The notes: generated from the sequence alone by a model not told the origin. Shown: positions 8,315-18,845, counted from the stretch's first letter. The stretch is 64,000 nt of DNA from Bacteroidaceae bacterium (GCA_017529865.1 JAFXNA010000018.1:1-64000); one strand, 5' to 3'. A program made the numbers and translations.

Positions 8315-11092
8315 ATGAATTATAGACGATTGATATTTATTGCCTTTGTGGCACTTGGCATGACTGCCTCGGCACAAGAGACTCTGCCACCGCTCTCGCT
8401 GAAAGGGCGGGAACTGACTGAGGCGGTGCGACTGATGAACGACACTCACTATTATGCTGCAAGCAGGAGTTTGCAGGCGTATCTATCACAACCTATGCTG
8501 TCGCCAGCTCAGCAGACTACTGCCGAAGAATTGTCGTTGGTGTGCGACTACTACCTCCAGAAGCCAGGAACGGCTGAACATATCTACGACTGGCTGGAAC
8601 AGCATCCTCAGGCATTGGGCGCAGAGCGACTGGCACTGCTACGTGCCAACCTGATGGTGAAGCAGGAGCAGTATACCGCTGCACTGAGCATCTATCGCCG
8701 AAACATGGATAGAATATACGACATGGAGCAGGCCGAACTGGAGGAGACGATGATCTGCAATGCTATTGCACTCATCAACAACGACTGTATCGACGAAGCA
8801 GATGCGATTATACAATCCATGCAGCAATGTAAGACTCACCAGATGGATATGGTGTACTGTGAGGGTTATATCAAATATGTGAGGGGCGACTACAAGGGTG
8901 CGCTGCAAGATTTCGAAATCGTGAAGAACAACACCGACTATGCGAGGAATATCACTGTGTATATGGCTGACTGCTATCTACACACGGGTGAACCTGCAAA
9001 ATCGTTGTCGCTCCTGAACAACCAACTGCCGCTGTTCAGCAAGAAACTATCGGATATCGACAACAAATACACGGACGAGATTCACCGCATCAGAGGTGAG
9101 GCCTACTACGATCAGAACAACTACACGAAAGCCGTGGAAGCGCTGGGGCAGTATGTCTATAACGTTGAGGTGCCCCGACGTACCGCATTGTATAAGTTGG
9201 GTATGAGCTATTTCAACACCCAAGAGTTCCAGAAAGCAGCCAACGCCTTGAGTAGAAGTGCCGCCACCGCGAACGATGAAATGGCACAGAATGCATGGTT
9301 GAATGCCGGTATCAGTTATGTACGCAGCCAGAACAAGAAGCAGGCTCAGATAGCATTCCAGCAGGCATCGGAAATGACGAACGACAAGAAACTGCAGGAA
9401 GAAGCGCTTTACAACTATGCACTCACCCTTCACGAAGGTAACACGATGGGATTCGGGGAATCGGTCAATGTGTTCGAACGTTTCCTCAATATGTTCCCTC
9501 AGTCGCAATATACCTCAAGTGTAAGCAAACATCTGGCTGAGGTGTACTTCACGACCAAGAACTACCCCGCTGCGCTGGCATCAATCAATAAGATTCAGAA
9601 TCCAAGCCAAGAGATTCTGCAAGCCAAGCAGAAAGTGCTGTATAACCTCGGTGTACAGGAATTCATTGCCGGCAACTACCAAGCATCGGACACCTATACC
9701 AACCAGGCGATGGCACTCGGGTCGCACGAAGCGGTGTACATCAAGGGCGAATCGGAATATCGTCAGGGCAAATACAACCAAGCCATCAACGACCTGAAGC
9801 AGTATCTTGGCGTGACAGCCCGCAACCAAAACAACTACGGTCAGGCACTTTACACGTTAGGATACGCTTATTTCAAGCAGAAACAATACAACAACGCCAA
9901 CACGTATTTCAACAATTTCATCGGTACGACAACTGCCAACAACAATAAGACGTTGAAAGCTGATGCGCTGAACCGTCTGGCCGACTGCCTCTATACCGAC
10001 CGTAAATACGACGAGGCATATACCATCTATCAGCGGGCATTAGAGACAGACAAGCAGATGGGCGACTACTCACTGTATCAGCAAGCATTCATCGAAGGAC
10101 TGAGGGGCAACAACCAGAAGAAAGTGGAACTGCTCAGCAGAATGGGTGGTGAATATGCCGACTCACAATATGGTGCTGATGCCCTTTATGAACAAGGACG
10201 TGCCTATATCCAGACAGGCGGAAAAAATCAGGCCCTGCAAATATTCAACCAACTCATCGAGAAGTATCCTCATAGCCAGAAGGCACGTAGTGCGGGTAAT
10301 GAAATCGGACTGATTTACTTCGAGTCGGGTATGACGGAAGAAGCCTTGAAAGCCTATAACCGCGTCATCGAAGCCTATCCGAATACCGCAGAAGCCCAGA
10401 CAGCACTCGCCAACCTGAAGGATATCTATACCGATATGGGGAAAGTGAACGAATATGCCGAACTGGCACGAAAGGCAGGTAAGAGTATGGATGGGGCAGA
10501 GCTGGATCAGATGATTAACGATGCAGCGGTAAGATCGATGAACAATGGCGATTACGCGAAAGCATACGAGTACTACAACCAACTGAGACAGCAAACCCAA
10601 TCGCCAGAGATGCTGGCAGGCGCATTGGAAGGCGGTCTGCGTAGCGCCTTCTCAGCCAAAGACCATGATGCAGTGGTGGATATAGCTACCCTGATCATCC
10701 AGGATAGGAAATCTTCACCCAGTCTGGTAGCCGAAGCATTGCTCTACAGGGCAGAAAGTCAACTGGCGTTAGGAAATGCTCCTGATGGCATCAAAGACCT
10801 CCAGACTTTGAGCGAAGACACTAAAACCATGTATGGTGCTCAGGCAAGTGTGCGACTCGCGCAGTATGCTTACGACACTTCACAGTATCAGGCAGCTGAG
10901 CAGATACTGCAGAAGTTCATCGATTCGGGAACCTCACACCAGTACTGGCTGGCTCGCGCCTTCATCCTTCTGTCGGATGTGTATATGAAGACCGACCGCA
11001 AAGTGGAGGCTCGCGAGTATCTGCTGTCGCTGAAGAGCAACTATAGTGAGAACGAGGAAATAAATGAAATGATTAAGGAAAGACTGAAATAG
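8315..11092 (+). CDS. Large secreted tetratricopeptide-repeat protein
   Basis: 925 aa with a signal peptide (MNYRRLIFIAFVALGMTASAQ). The rest is an almost unbroken chain of about 20 TPR-like helical pairs, with motifs such as ALYTLGYAYFKQKQYNNANT and ALYEQGRAYIQTGGKNQAL that resemble YbgF/CpoB and BamD-type TPRs. It is probably periplasmic or on the inner face of the outer membrane. An outer-membrane barrel gene follows 49 nt downstream, so the two may form one assembly or transport unit. The exact role is unknown. Confidence 0.8.
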   Translation: MNYRRLIFIAFVALGMTASAQETLPPLSLKGRELTEAVRLMNDTHYYAASRSLQAYLSQPMLSPAQQTTAEELSLVCDYYLQKPGTAEHIYDWLEQHPQALGAERLALLRANLMVKQEQYTAALSIYRRNMDRIYDMEQAELEETMICNAIALINNDCIDEADAIIQSMQQCKTHQMDMVYCEGYIKYVRGDYKGALQDFEIVKNNTDYARNITVYMADCYLHTGEPAKSLSLLNNQLPLFSKKLSDIDNKYTDEIHRIRGEAYYDQNNYTKAVEALGQYVYNVEVPRRTALYKLGMSYFNTQEFQKAANALSRSAATANDEMAQNAWLNAGISYVRSQNKKQAQIAFQQASEMTNDKKLQEEALYNYALTLHEGNTMGFGESVNVFERFLNMFPQSQYTSSVSKHLAEVYFTTKNYPAALASINKIQNPSQEILQAKQKVLYNLGVQEFIAGNYQASDTYTNQAMALGSHEAVYIKGESEYRQGKYNQAINDLKQYLGVTARNQNNYGQALYTLGYAYFKQKQYNNANTYFNNFIGTTTANNNKTLKADALNRLADCLYTDRKYDEAYTIYQRALETDKQMGDYSLYQQAFIEGLRGNNQKKVELLSRMGGEYADSQYGADALYEQGRAYIQTGGKNQALQIFNQLIEKYPHSQKARSAGNEIGLIYFESGMTEEALKAYNRVIEAYPNTAEAQTALANLKDIYTDMGKVNEYAELARKAGKSMDGAELDQMINDAAVRSMNNGDYAKAYEYYNQLRQQTQSPEMLAGALEGGLRSAFSAKDHDAVVDIATLIIQDRKSSPSLVAEALLYRAESQLALGNAPDGIKDLQTLSEDTKTMYGAQASVRLAQYAYDTSQYQAAEQILQKFIDSGTSHQYWLARAFILLSDVYMKTDRKVEAREYLLSLKSNYSENEEINEMIKERLK

Positions 11093-11094
11093 GC

Positions 11095-11125
11095 TTTAGG
11101 CTTAGACGTTAGACGTTAGTTAATT
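11095..11125. repeat. Short tandem TAGGCTT / TAGACGT run
   Basis: Two TTAGGCTT-like and two TTAGACG words follow each other just before the barrel gene. A small intergenic low-complexity repeat with no visible function. Confidence 0.45.
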
Positions 11126-11141
11126 GAAAATTGAAGCAGAA

Positions 11142-12797
11142 ATGAAGAAATCAATATTCATAGGATTGGTAGCGATAGTGCCAGCTATGGCATTCGCCCA
11201 GATGGACAATGTGGTGGAAGTGGAAAACAACTACCGCCCCGTGGTGAAAGATGCCAACAAAATCAACTCACTGCCCGATATAGAGCAGCAGGAAGTGAGC
11301 CACTATAACGTGAACTACACCACAGCAGCAATTCCTACGACAAACTATGTGTTCCAACCGATGTGGGCAGCTAAGAACGAACAACTGATACGTAGCGACA
11401 AGAAAGGATTTGCCACAGGTGCCTACGGAATCGATAATAATGTGTTGGGACGTGTGGCATACGGACTGGACTTGTCGGCTAACGATGAGCTGAACCTGGA
11501 ATTCTATACGAGAGGTCGTAACAGTGAGGTGGACCATATCATGGGTAATCGTAAATGGGACAACCGCTTCTTCTCCACTCGCGTGAAAGCCGGCTATGAG
11601 CACCGTTTCGACAATGATGCGACCCTGAACATTGACGGTGGCTACGGAGCAGATGTGTTCAACTATCAGACGCAGGCAATCCCTGCCGGAAAGACTGATA
11701 AGCAGCATAACGACCTAATGGATTTCAGTGTCGAACTCACCCCTTATTCGTTTGGTAAGTTCGGACTGGGAGCCGCAGCCGGTATCAGCAGTTTCAAGCA
11801 GAAACACGCTACAAACTTCACGGAAGGTGTGTCGGAGACACTTATCAATGTCACATTGACCCCTGAATACCAAATCAATGACAACGCAAAGATAGATATT
11901 GACTTGGAGTATTGCCACACAGGTTATAACATCGATGATGCAATAGGTAAGTTAGAGGGTTATGATGCCTTCGATGCTACTCCACATTTCTACTGGGCTA
12001 ACGACCAGATAGACCTGATGGCAGGTGTGTATGTGTCGGACGCGCTGAAGGTTGCTCCAGATGTAGAAGTAGTGTATCACACAGGTTCGTGGTTGGACTT
12101 GTATGCACAAGCGAAGGGTGGTGAGACGTGGAATAGTTTCCGTCGTTTCAGCGCAATGACCCCCTATTGGATACTCAGGGACACTAGGCAGGAAATAGAT
12201 GATCAGTTTGACCAACTCAGAGCTAGAGGCGGCGTAAGGATGAAACCGTTTGAGGGATTCTATGCCGACCTGAGTGCAGGATATGATATTACGGAGAACA
12301 GAGCCGAGATAGCCGACTTCGAAATGTCACCGACACAGACCTACGTATATGCTCCGATACTGTTTGCCGACGGAACGCACTTCTATGCGAATGCCAACCT
12401 GAGATACAACTATCGGAACAAAGTGATGGCGGGTCTTGATGCAACATATCACAAGTGGTCGACCGACTTTGAGGCAAATATGCCTGGTGTGAACACCACA
12501 AACTGGGACAAGATTGTGTGGAGACCTGAGATAGAACTCGACTGCAACATCATGGTGAAACCGATTGAACAGCTGACCATCGGTGCAGACTTCCTGTTTG
12601 AATCGTATGCCAAGAAGACCAATCGCTATGAACGTCTAAACACCGTGAACCTGGGTGCAACCATCAGTTATACGTTCCCGTTCCGCCTCACCCTTTATGC
12701 GAAAGGAGATAATCTGCTGAATCAGAAATATGATCAGTATGTGATGTATCGTACCCCAGGCATCAACTTCCTGGCAGGTGCAGCCATTACTTTCTAA
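11142..12797 (+). CDS. Outer-membrane beta-barrel protein (TonB-dependent receptor-like)
   Basis: 551 aa from the ATG at 11142, which gives the signal peptide MKKSIFIGLVAIVPAMAFAQ. The mature part is mostly alternating beta strands. The C-terminal strands (LTLYAKGDNLLNQKYDQY, then PGINFLAGAAITF ending in Phe) are those of a TonB-dependent receptor or similar barrel. The length is short for a complete receptor and I do not see a classical plug domain. It follows the large TPR gene and probably shares its transcript. Confidence 0.78.
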   Translation: MKKSIFIGLVAIVPAMAFAQMDNVVEVENNYRPVVKDANKINSLPDIEQQEVSHYNVNYTTAAIPTTNYVFQPMWAAKNEQLIRSDKKGFATGAYGIDNNVLGRVAYGLDLSANDELNLEFYTRGRNSEVDHIMGNRKWDNRFFSTRVKAGYEHRFDNDATLNIDGGYGADVFNYQTQAIPAGKTDKQHNDLMDFSVELTPYSFGKFGLGAAAGISSFKQKHATNFTEGVSETLINVTLTPEYQINDNAKIDIDLEYCHTGYNIDDAIGKLEGYDAFDATPHFYWANDQIDLMAGVYVSDALKVAPDVEVVYHTGSWLDLYAQAKGGETWNSFRRFSAMTPYWILRDTRQEIDDQFDQLRARGGVRMKPFEGFYADLSAGYDITENRAEIADFEMSPTQTYVYAPILFADGTHFYANANLRYNYRNKVMAGLDATYHKWSTDFEANMPGVNTTNWDKIVWRPEIELDCNIMVKPIEQLTIGADFLFESYAKKTNRYERLNTVNLGATISYTFPFRLTLYAKGDNLLNQKYDQYVMYRTPGINFLAGAAITF

Positions 12798-12807
12798 ATT
12801 GAAGAAC

Positions 12808-12845
12808 GATTAAATGGTAAATGGTCAATGATTAAATGGTAAATG
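12808..12845. repeat. 22-bp tandem repeat before nadB
   Basis: GATTAAATGGTAAATG occurs at 12808 and again exactly 22 bp later at 12830. It sits in the 52-bp gap between the barrel gene and nadB and could affect translation of nadB. Confidence 0.7.
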
Positions 12846-12849
12846 TGAT

Positions 12850-14442
12850 ATGACTCGAAAATTTGATTTCCTCATTATCGGTTCCGGAGTAGCTGGTATG
12901 AGTTATGCTCTGAAAGTAGCAAGAGCAAAGAAAGGCAAGATTGCTATCGTATGTAAGACCACCCTTGAAGAAGCCAACACCGCGAAGGCTCAAGGAGGTA
13001 TTGCCTCCGTAACCAATATGCTGGTCGACAACTTTGAGAAGCATATCGAAGACACCATGATTGCGGGCGACTATATCAGCGACCGTGAGGCAGTGGAGCA
13101 AGTGGTAAGAAACGCGCCAGACGGCATCAGGGAACTGGTGGAATGGGGCGTAAATTTCGATAAGAAAGAAGACGGAAGCTTCGACCTCCACAAAGAAGGC
13201 GGACACTCTGAGTTCCGCATTCTGCACCATGCTGACGATACAGGCGCAGAAATTCAGCGTGGACTGATGGCAGCGATCCGCAACAATCCCGACATCGAGA
13301 TTTTTGAGAACCACTTTGCGGTGGAAATCATCACCCAGCACCATCTGGGTATTCGTGTCACACGTAGAACGCCAGATATTGAATGCTATGGAGCCTACAT
13401 CCTCAATCCGAATACAGGAAAGGTAGATACATTCCTATCGAAAGTAACTGTGATGGCAACAGGAGGTACAGGAGCCATTTATGCGACCACATCCAATCCG
13501 AATATTGCAACAGGCGACGGTATTGCAATGGTGTATCGTGCAAAGGGAAAAGTGAAGGATATGGAATTCGTGCAGTTCCATCCAACCGTACTCTATAATC
13601 CAAAGGAGACGCATCCAGCATACCTCATTACGGAAGCAATGCGTGGTTACGGAGGTATCCTGCGATTGCCAAATGGAAAGGAATTTATGCAGAAATACGA
13701 TGAACGGTTGAGTCTGGCTCCACGTGACATCGTAGCTCGTGCCATCGATAAAGAGATGAAGATTCACGGTCTGGATCATGTGTGTCTGGACGTCACTCAT
13801 AAAGACCCAGAGGAAACCAAGCATCATTTCCCGAATATCTATGCGAAATGTCTGTCGATCGGTATCGATATCACCAAAGAATATATCCCTGTATGTCCAA
13901 GTGCGCACTATATGTGTGGAGGTATTCAGGTGAACCTCGACGGTCAGACCAGCATACGCAGACTCTATGCACTCGGAGAATGTTCGTGCACGGGTCTGCA
14001 CGGCGGTAACCGACTGGCCAGCAACTCCCTCATCGAAGCGGTGGTATATGCCGATAAGGCAGCTAAACACTCGTTGGAAGTAATTGACAACTACGCTTTT
14101 AATAATAAGGTGCCCGCATGGAACGATGAAGGCACGATGACAAACGAAGAGAAGGTGCTGATTGCTCAAGACGTGAAAGAAGTAGGACAGATTATGTCAA
14201 CCTATGTAGGTATTGTGCGTAGCGACCTACGTCTGCATCGTGCTTGGGAACGACTGGATTTGCTCTACGAAGAGACCGAACATTTGTTCAAGCGCGTAAA
14301 ACCTACGAAAGACATCTGTGAATTGCGTAATATGATTAATGTGGGCTACCTGATTACCCGTCAGGCACTTGAACGTAAAGAGAGTCGTGGTCTGCACTTC
14401 ACGGTAGACTACCCCAAACATGCTTTAGATAAAAAACAATAA
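12850..14442 (+). CDS. nadB: L-aspartate oxidase
   Basis: 530 aa, the family length. The N-terminal FAD-binding motif IIGSGVAGMSYALKVA is at about 8-23. The sequences KAQGGIASV, HSEFRILHHADDTGAEIQ, EFVQFHPT, RGYGGILRL, CGGIQVNLDGQTS and GLHGGNRLASNSLIE are typical of NadB and separate it from fumarate reductase subunits. It oxidises L-aspartate to iminoaspartate, the first step of NAD synthesis. nadA and nadC are not in the window. The glycyl-radical genes follow only 17 nt downstream, so co-transcription is likely although no metabolic link is obvious. Confidence 0.95.
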   Translation: MTRKFDFLIIGSGVAGMSYALKVARAKKGKIAIVCKTTLEEANTAKAQGGIASVTNMLVDNFEKHIEDTMIAGDYISDREAVEQVVRNAPDGIRELVEWGVNFDKKEDGSFDLHKEGGHSEFRILHHADDTGAEIQRGLMAAIRNNPDIEIFENHFAVEIITQHHLGIRVTRRTPDIECYGAYILNPNTGKVDTFLSKVTVMATGGTGAIYATTSNPNIATGDGIAMVYRAKGKVKDMEFVQFHPTVLYNPKETHPAYLITEAMRGYGGILRLPNGKEFMQKYDERLSLAPRDIVARAIDKEMKIHGLDHVCLDVTHKDPEETKHHFPNIYAKCLSIGIDITKEYIPVCPSAHYMCGGIQVNLDGQTSIRRLYALGECSCTGLHGGNRLASNSLIEAVVYADKAAKHSLEVIDNYAFNNKVPAWNDEGTMTNEEKVLIAQDVKEVGQIMSTYVGIVRSDLRLHRAWERLDLLYEETEHLFKRVKPTKDICELRNMINVGYLITRQALERKESRGLHFTVDYPKHALDKKQ

Positions 14443-14459
14443 AACAAACTAATTGCACT

Positions 14460-16859
14460 ATGAATTTTCCCATTAAGTATCCGGAAAACAACGGAGGCAT
14501 GAACGACCGCATCAAGCGGCTTCATGAACAGAGTTTAAGCACTCCTGCAACATTGACCATCGAGCGTGCGCTGATTGAGACGGCCTTCTATAAAGAAAAC
14601 GAAGGTAAGATGCCGATTGCAGTGCTGCGTGCACAGAACTTCTACGAAATCTGTAAGAAAAAGACCATATACATCGGAGATGATGAACTGATTGTAGGTG
14701 AACGCGGACCTGTTCCGAAAGCCGTACCGACATTCCCAGAACTGACTTGTCACAGTGTGGAAGACCTGCATGTGCTGAATACGCGTGAACTGCAGCCTTA
14801 CTACATCAGTCAGGAAGATATTGACACCTACGAACGCGAAGTGATTCCTTATTGGAAAGGAAAGACACAGCGTGAACGTATTTTCAACCACGTCAGCAAA
14901 GAATGGGAAGAAGCCTATCATAACGGTGTATTCACGGAGTTCATGGAACAACGAGCTGCAGGACATACAGCTATGGACGGCAAGATGTATCATCGTGGTT
15001 TGTTGGATGTGAAACAGATGATAGCCGATGAGATTGCAGCACTGGATTATATCAACGACCCACAGGCAACAGATAAGGAACACGAACTGACAGCGATGTC
15101 CATCAGTTGCGATGCAGCCATCTTGTTTGCTGAACGTCATGCAGAGCTTGCAGAACAGAAAGCCAAAGAATGTAGCAACCCTGAACGGAAAGCAGAATTA
15201 GAAAAGATTGCAGAAGTGTGCCGCTGGGTACCTGCGCATGCTCCACGAGACATGTGGGAAGCCATCCAGATGTACTGGTTTGTACACTTAGGAACAGTGA
15301 CCGAACTCAACGGATGGGACAGCATGAATCCTGGACACATCGACCAACATCTGTACCCCTTCTACGAAAAAGGTATAGAAAACGGTACGTTGACACGTGA
15401 TAAGGCAAAGGAACTGCTATCGTGTCTGTGGATTAAGTTCAACAATCAACCTGCTCCTCCAAAGGTAGGTATCACTGCACTAGAGTCTGGAACCTATAAC
15501 GACTTCACCAATATCAATATCGGAGGTATTGACAAGGACGGTAACGATGCTTCGAACGAACTGTCGTACATGATTCTGGAGATCCAGGAAGAGTTGCATG
15601 AATTACAGCCAGGACTCTCTATTCATATCAGCAAGGTCACCAATGACGACTTCCTGTTGGCAGGTTGTCGTGTCATCCGCGAAGGAAACGGCTACCCATC
15701 TGTCTTCAACCCAGATGTGTATGTTCAGGAACTGGTACGTCAAGGAAAAACGTTAGAAGACGCACGAGAGGGTGGTTGTTCGGGTTGTATCGAAGTAGGT
15801 GCATTCGGTAAGGAAGCTTACTTGCTGACAGGCTATCTCAACACACCAAAGATTTTAGAAATAACGCTTCATAATGGTGTAGACCCCAACTCAGGCAAGA
15901 AACTTGGATTGGAAACAGGCGACCCTCGCAACTTCAAGACATACGAGGAACTGTACGATGCATGGAAGAAGCAGATGGTGTATTTCGTGAATATGAAGCT
16001 CGCTGTGAACAACTACATCGAACGTATGTTCTCGCTCTATGCACCAGCAACGTTCCTCAGTCTATTCATTGATGACTGTATCAAAAACGGTAAAGATTAT
16101 TACAGCGGTGGTGCTCGCTATAATACCCAATACATCCAATGTACAGGATTGGGTACCATTACAGATAGTCTGGCTACTATTAAGAAGCATGTGTTTGAAG
16201 ACAAGCGATACACAATGGATGAATTGCTGAAAGCTGTCGACAAGAACTTCGAAGGTGAGGAAAAGATGCGTCTGTATATCCGCAACCACACACCGTTCTT
16301 CGGCAATGATGATGATGAGGCAGACGATATCGCAGTTCGCGTCTACAACGACCTTGTTGAAGCAATTGAGGGTCATCCGAACACACGTGGAGGCAAGACC
16401 TATCTGAATATGCTCAGTACCACATGCCACAACTACTTTGGCTCTGTATGTTGTGCTACTCCTAACGGTCGATTGGCGCATTTTGCTATCAGCGACGGTA
16501 CTTCTCCATCACACGGAGGTGATTCGAACGGCCCAACCTGTGTCATCAAATCATTAGGAAAACTTGATCACACGAAGAGCGGTGGTACGTTGTTGAATCT
16601 GCGGTTTGTGCCAAAGTTGTTGCAACGCGATGATGACTTGAAGAAGTTTGCCTCACTCATCCGCACTTATTTTGCATACGGAGGCCATCATGTTCAATTC
16701 AACATCGTCGATACCCAGACCCTGTTGGATGCTCAGGCTAATCCTGATGACTATAAGGACTTGTTGGTACGTATGGCAGGCTATTCTGATTACTTCAACG
16801 ACATGAACCTGCAACTGCAGAACGAAGTCATCGCCAGAACAGAAAACGACGAGCTTTAA
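14460..16859 (+). CDS. Glycyl-radical enzyme, hydroxyproline dehydratase-like (HypD type)
   Basis: 799 aa. The C-terminal glycyl-radical loop VRMAGYSDYF puts the radical on G774. The thiyl Cys is C443 in GCSGCIEVG, with E445 as the acid/base typical of dehydratases; pyruvate formate-lyase has two adjacent Cys instead. Long stretches (EFMEQRAAGHT, KFNNQPAPPKVGIT, GGARYNTQYIQ, FGKEAYLLTGYLN) closely resemble clostridial trans-4-hydroxy-L-proline dehydratase as I remember it. The loop FNPDVYVQEL and the extra Cys C440 differ from it. proC, usually beside hypD, is absent, so the substrate could differ. Its stop overlaps the activase start. Oxygen-sensitive, which fits an anaerobe. Confidence 0.8.
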   Translation: MNFPIKYPENNGGMNDRIKRLHEQSLSTPATLTIERALIETAFYKENEGKMPIAVLRAQNFYEICKKKTIYIGDDELIVGERGPVPKAVPTFPELTCHSVEDLHVLNTRELQPYYISQEDIDTYEREVIPYWKGKTQRERIFNHVSKEWEEAYHNGVFTEFMEQRAAGHTAMDGKMYHRGLLDVKQMIADEIAALDYINDPQATDKEHELTAMSISCDAAILFAERHAELAEQKAKECSNPERKAELEKIAEVCRWVPAHAPRDMWEAIQMYWFVHLGTVTELNGWDSMNPGHIDQHLYPFYEKGIENGTLTRDKAKELLSCLWIKFNNQPAPPKVGITALESGTYNDFTNINIGGIDKDGNDASNELSYMILEIQEELHELQPGLSIHISKVTNDDFLLAGCRVIREGNGYPSVFNPDVYVQELVRQGKTLEDAREGGCSGCIEVGAFGKEAYLLTGYLNTPKILEITLHNGVDPNSGKKLGLETGDPRNFKTYEELYDAWKKQMVYFVNMKLAVNNYIERMFSLYAPATFLSLFIDDCIKNGKDYYSGGARYNTQYIQCTGLGTITDSLATIKKHVFEDKRYTMDELLKAVDKNFEGEEKMRLYIRNHTPFFGNDDDEADDIAVRVYNDLVEAIEGHPNTRGGKTYLNMLSTTCHNYFGSVCCATPNGRLAHFAISDGTSPSHGGDSNGPTCVIKSLGKLDHTKSGGTLLNLRFVPKLLQRDDDLKKFASLIRTYFAYGGHHVQFNIVDTQTLLDAQANPDDYKDLLVRMAGYSDYFNDMNLQLQNEVIARTENDEL

Positions 16860-17767
16860 TGGCACTGATTTTCGACATAAAGCGCTATTCTGTCAATGAT
16901 GGTCCTGGTATCAGGACCACCATCTTTCTGAAAGGGTGTCCCCTTAGATGCGTATGGTGCCATAATCCTGAAGGATTAGAATCAAAGCCTCAACGCATGT
17001 ACACGAAATCGAAGTGTATAGGATGCCAGAGTTGTGTGGAAGTATGCCCACAACAGGTGCTGACATTAACTCCTGAGGGCATCGTAGCAGACGAATCAAA
17101 GTGTGTACTTTGTCAGCAATGCGCTGATGTATGTCCATCACTCGCTATGAAGTTCGGAGGAAAGGAATGGAAGATGGAGGAACTGATGGCTGTCATTGAA
17201 AAAGAACGTAAGGTGATGGAAGATAGTGGAGGCGGTGTTACAATTTGTGGAGGGGAACCGCTGATGCACCACCAATACACCATAAAATTGCTTCAAGAAT
17301 TGAAAAAACGCCGATTTCATCGAGCTGTCGATACCACTTTATTCTCCAATGCTACGATTATAAAGGAAGTTGCTGCTAATTGTGAGTTGTTCCTTGTGGA
17401 CCTAAAGTTGATGGACTCAGAACGTCATCGATTCTATACGGGAGTTCCGAATGAGAAAATTCTAGCAAATATCCGTATGATTGCTGAAATGGGGTGCGAT
17501 TTCTTTATTCGTATCCCACTGATTGAAGGAGTGAATGCAGATGAGCAGAATATCGATGAATCCGCACGTTTTCTGGCTTCTATCCCTTGGAATCGTAAGG
17601 TCGTTAACCTTTTACCATATCATGATATAGGAAAGGGGAAACACGAGAAATTGGGAACGAAGTATAACCCAGATTCGATACAGATGGCTGCTCCGTCCCA
17701 GGAAACACAACAACGATGCATTGCTCAATTCAAGCACTATGGCATTACGGCCACGATAGGAGGCTAA
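16859..17767 (+). CDS. Glycyl-radical enzyme activating protein (radical SAM)
   Basis: 302 aa, starting in a TAATG overlap with the previous gene, which points to translational coupling. The radical-SAM motif CxxxCxxC is C27-P-L-R-C31-V-W-C34, next to GPGIRTTIFLKGC. An insert at about 50-95 has two 4Fe-4S ferredoxin motifs (CIGCQSCVEVCPQ and CVLCQQCADVCPS), the architecture of dehydratase-type activases. GGGVTICGGEP binds SAM. It would abstract hydrogen from G774 of the neighbouring enzyme using SAM. Confidence 0.93.
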   Translation: MALIFDIKRYSVNDGPGIRTTIFLKGCPLRCVWCHNPEGLESKPQRMYTKSKCIGCQSCVEVCPQQVLTLTPEGIVADESKCVLCQQCADVCPSLAMKFGGKEWKMEELMAVIEKERKVMEDSGGGVTICGGEPLMHHQYTIKLLQELKKRRFHRAVDTTLFSNATIIKEVAANCELFLVDLKLMDSERHRFYTGVPNEKILANIRMIAEMGCDFFIRIPLIEGVNADEQNIDESARFLASIPWNRKVVNLLPYHDIGKGKHEKLGTKYNPDSIQMAAPSQETQQRCIAQFKHYGITATIGG

Positions 17768-17780
17768 ATATAACTAAGGT

Positions 17781-18845
17781 ATGAAAGAACGTAATCATGC
17801 ATTCGATTTTCTCTGTGGTATTTGCATCATTAGAATGATTCTTTACCACATTACGGGATTCTGCTATATGGCAGAAGAAGACGGTTGGAGGATTGTGATG
17901 CACTGGACATTCTTTTTCATGTCGTTCTTCTTCTTCAAAGCAGGCTACTTCAACAAGACGGTCGATGGTAATTCCTGGGAGTTTACTAAGAAAAAGTTTA
18001 AACAACTGATGATTCCTTATTTTGTGTGGGGATTCATCGGATGTTTTGTCTATTTCACGTTTGCTTGGTTTATCTTAGATCCAAGGAATGCAATGGTGAA
18101 AAGTGTGACCGTTTCACATATCTGGAGTACCAGTGGCTTCTACGGGAATGGGCCTTGTTGGTTCTTGTTCTCATTCTTTGTGGCCTATATTGCAATGCAT
18201 CTTTTCAGCAAATGTCCGTCGATTGCGTTCCCTATAACCCACAACCGTAGTTTTCGTATCAAGATACACTGGATTGTATTCCTGTTCCCATTTGTCAGTT
18301 ATCTTCTCTATGAACAAGGCAACCCATTGTGGTTGAATCTGAATAACGTATTTTGGGGTATCTTCCTGTTTTTCTTGGGTAGAGTTTGGAGAGTGGCTAT
18401 CGAACGTCTCCGTCCCCGTAAGATGATCGTTCTTTCGAGTATCATGATACTTGCCTTCATCGTCCTGAATATCATTGATAACAGTGAATATACAATGAGT
18501 TCGAACGAATGGGAAGGCAATTTCCCCGTCCTGTTTGCTAAGTTGATTCTGTCGAGTTGTGGACTATCGGGACTATTCCTTTCGTTCCACTTCCCCCGTA
18601 TACCAGTCATTAACTTTATTGGCCAACACTCTATGGTGTTCTTTGTCGCTCACTATCCAGTTCTCACTTTCTATAAGATGCTACGATCGGCCTTTGTTCA
18701 TTCCATCAAAGGGAAAGTAGATGACCTGATTATCATGACGATACTCACTTTCGTCATCTGTGCATGGTTGGTTCCGTATGTAGAAAAAATCCCATGGTTG
18801 AGTGGACGATTCCAGAAAAAACCAACGGTTTTATCGGAGAAATAG
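17781..18845 (+). CDS. Acyltransferase family 3 membrane protein
   Basis: 354 aa with about ten predicted transmembrane segments. The N-terminal region (HAFDFLCGICIIRMILYHI) matches the start of acyltransferase-3 (OafA/WecH) proteins, where the conserved Arg and His lie in the first helix. Such enzymes O-acetylate sugars or lipids at the inner membrane. It is 13 nt after the activase and so probably in the same operon, although no functional link is obvious. The substrate is unknown. Confidence 0.8.
   Translation: MKERNHAFDFLCGICIIRMILYHITGFCYMAEEDGWRIVMHWTFFFMSFFFFKAGYFNKTVDGNSWEFTKKKFKQLMIPYFVWGFIGCFVYFTFAWFILDPRNAMVKSVTVSHIWSTSGFYGNGPCWFLFSFFVAYIAMHLFSKCPSIAFPITHNRSFRIKIHWIVFLFPFVSYLLYEQGNPLWLNLNNVFWGIFLFFLGRVWRVAIERLRPRKMIVLSSIMILAFIVLNIIDNSEYTMSSNEWEGNFPVLFAKLILSSCGLSGLFLSFHFPRIPVINFIGQHSMVFFVAHYPVLTFYKMLRSAFVHSIKGKVDDLIIMTILTFVICAWLVPYVEKIPWLSGRFQKKPTVLSEK

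Noticed and set aside
13435..14169. 244-codon frame antisense to nadB
   Set aside because: NadB is certain on the + strand; the antisense product has no low-complexity-free domain or family resemblance.
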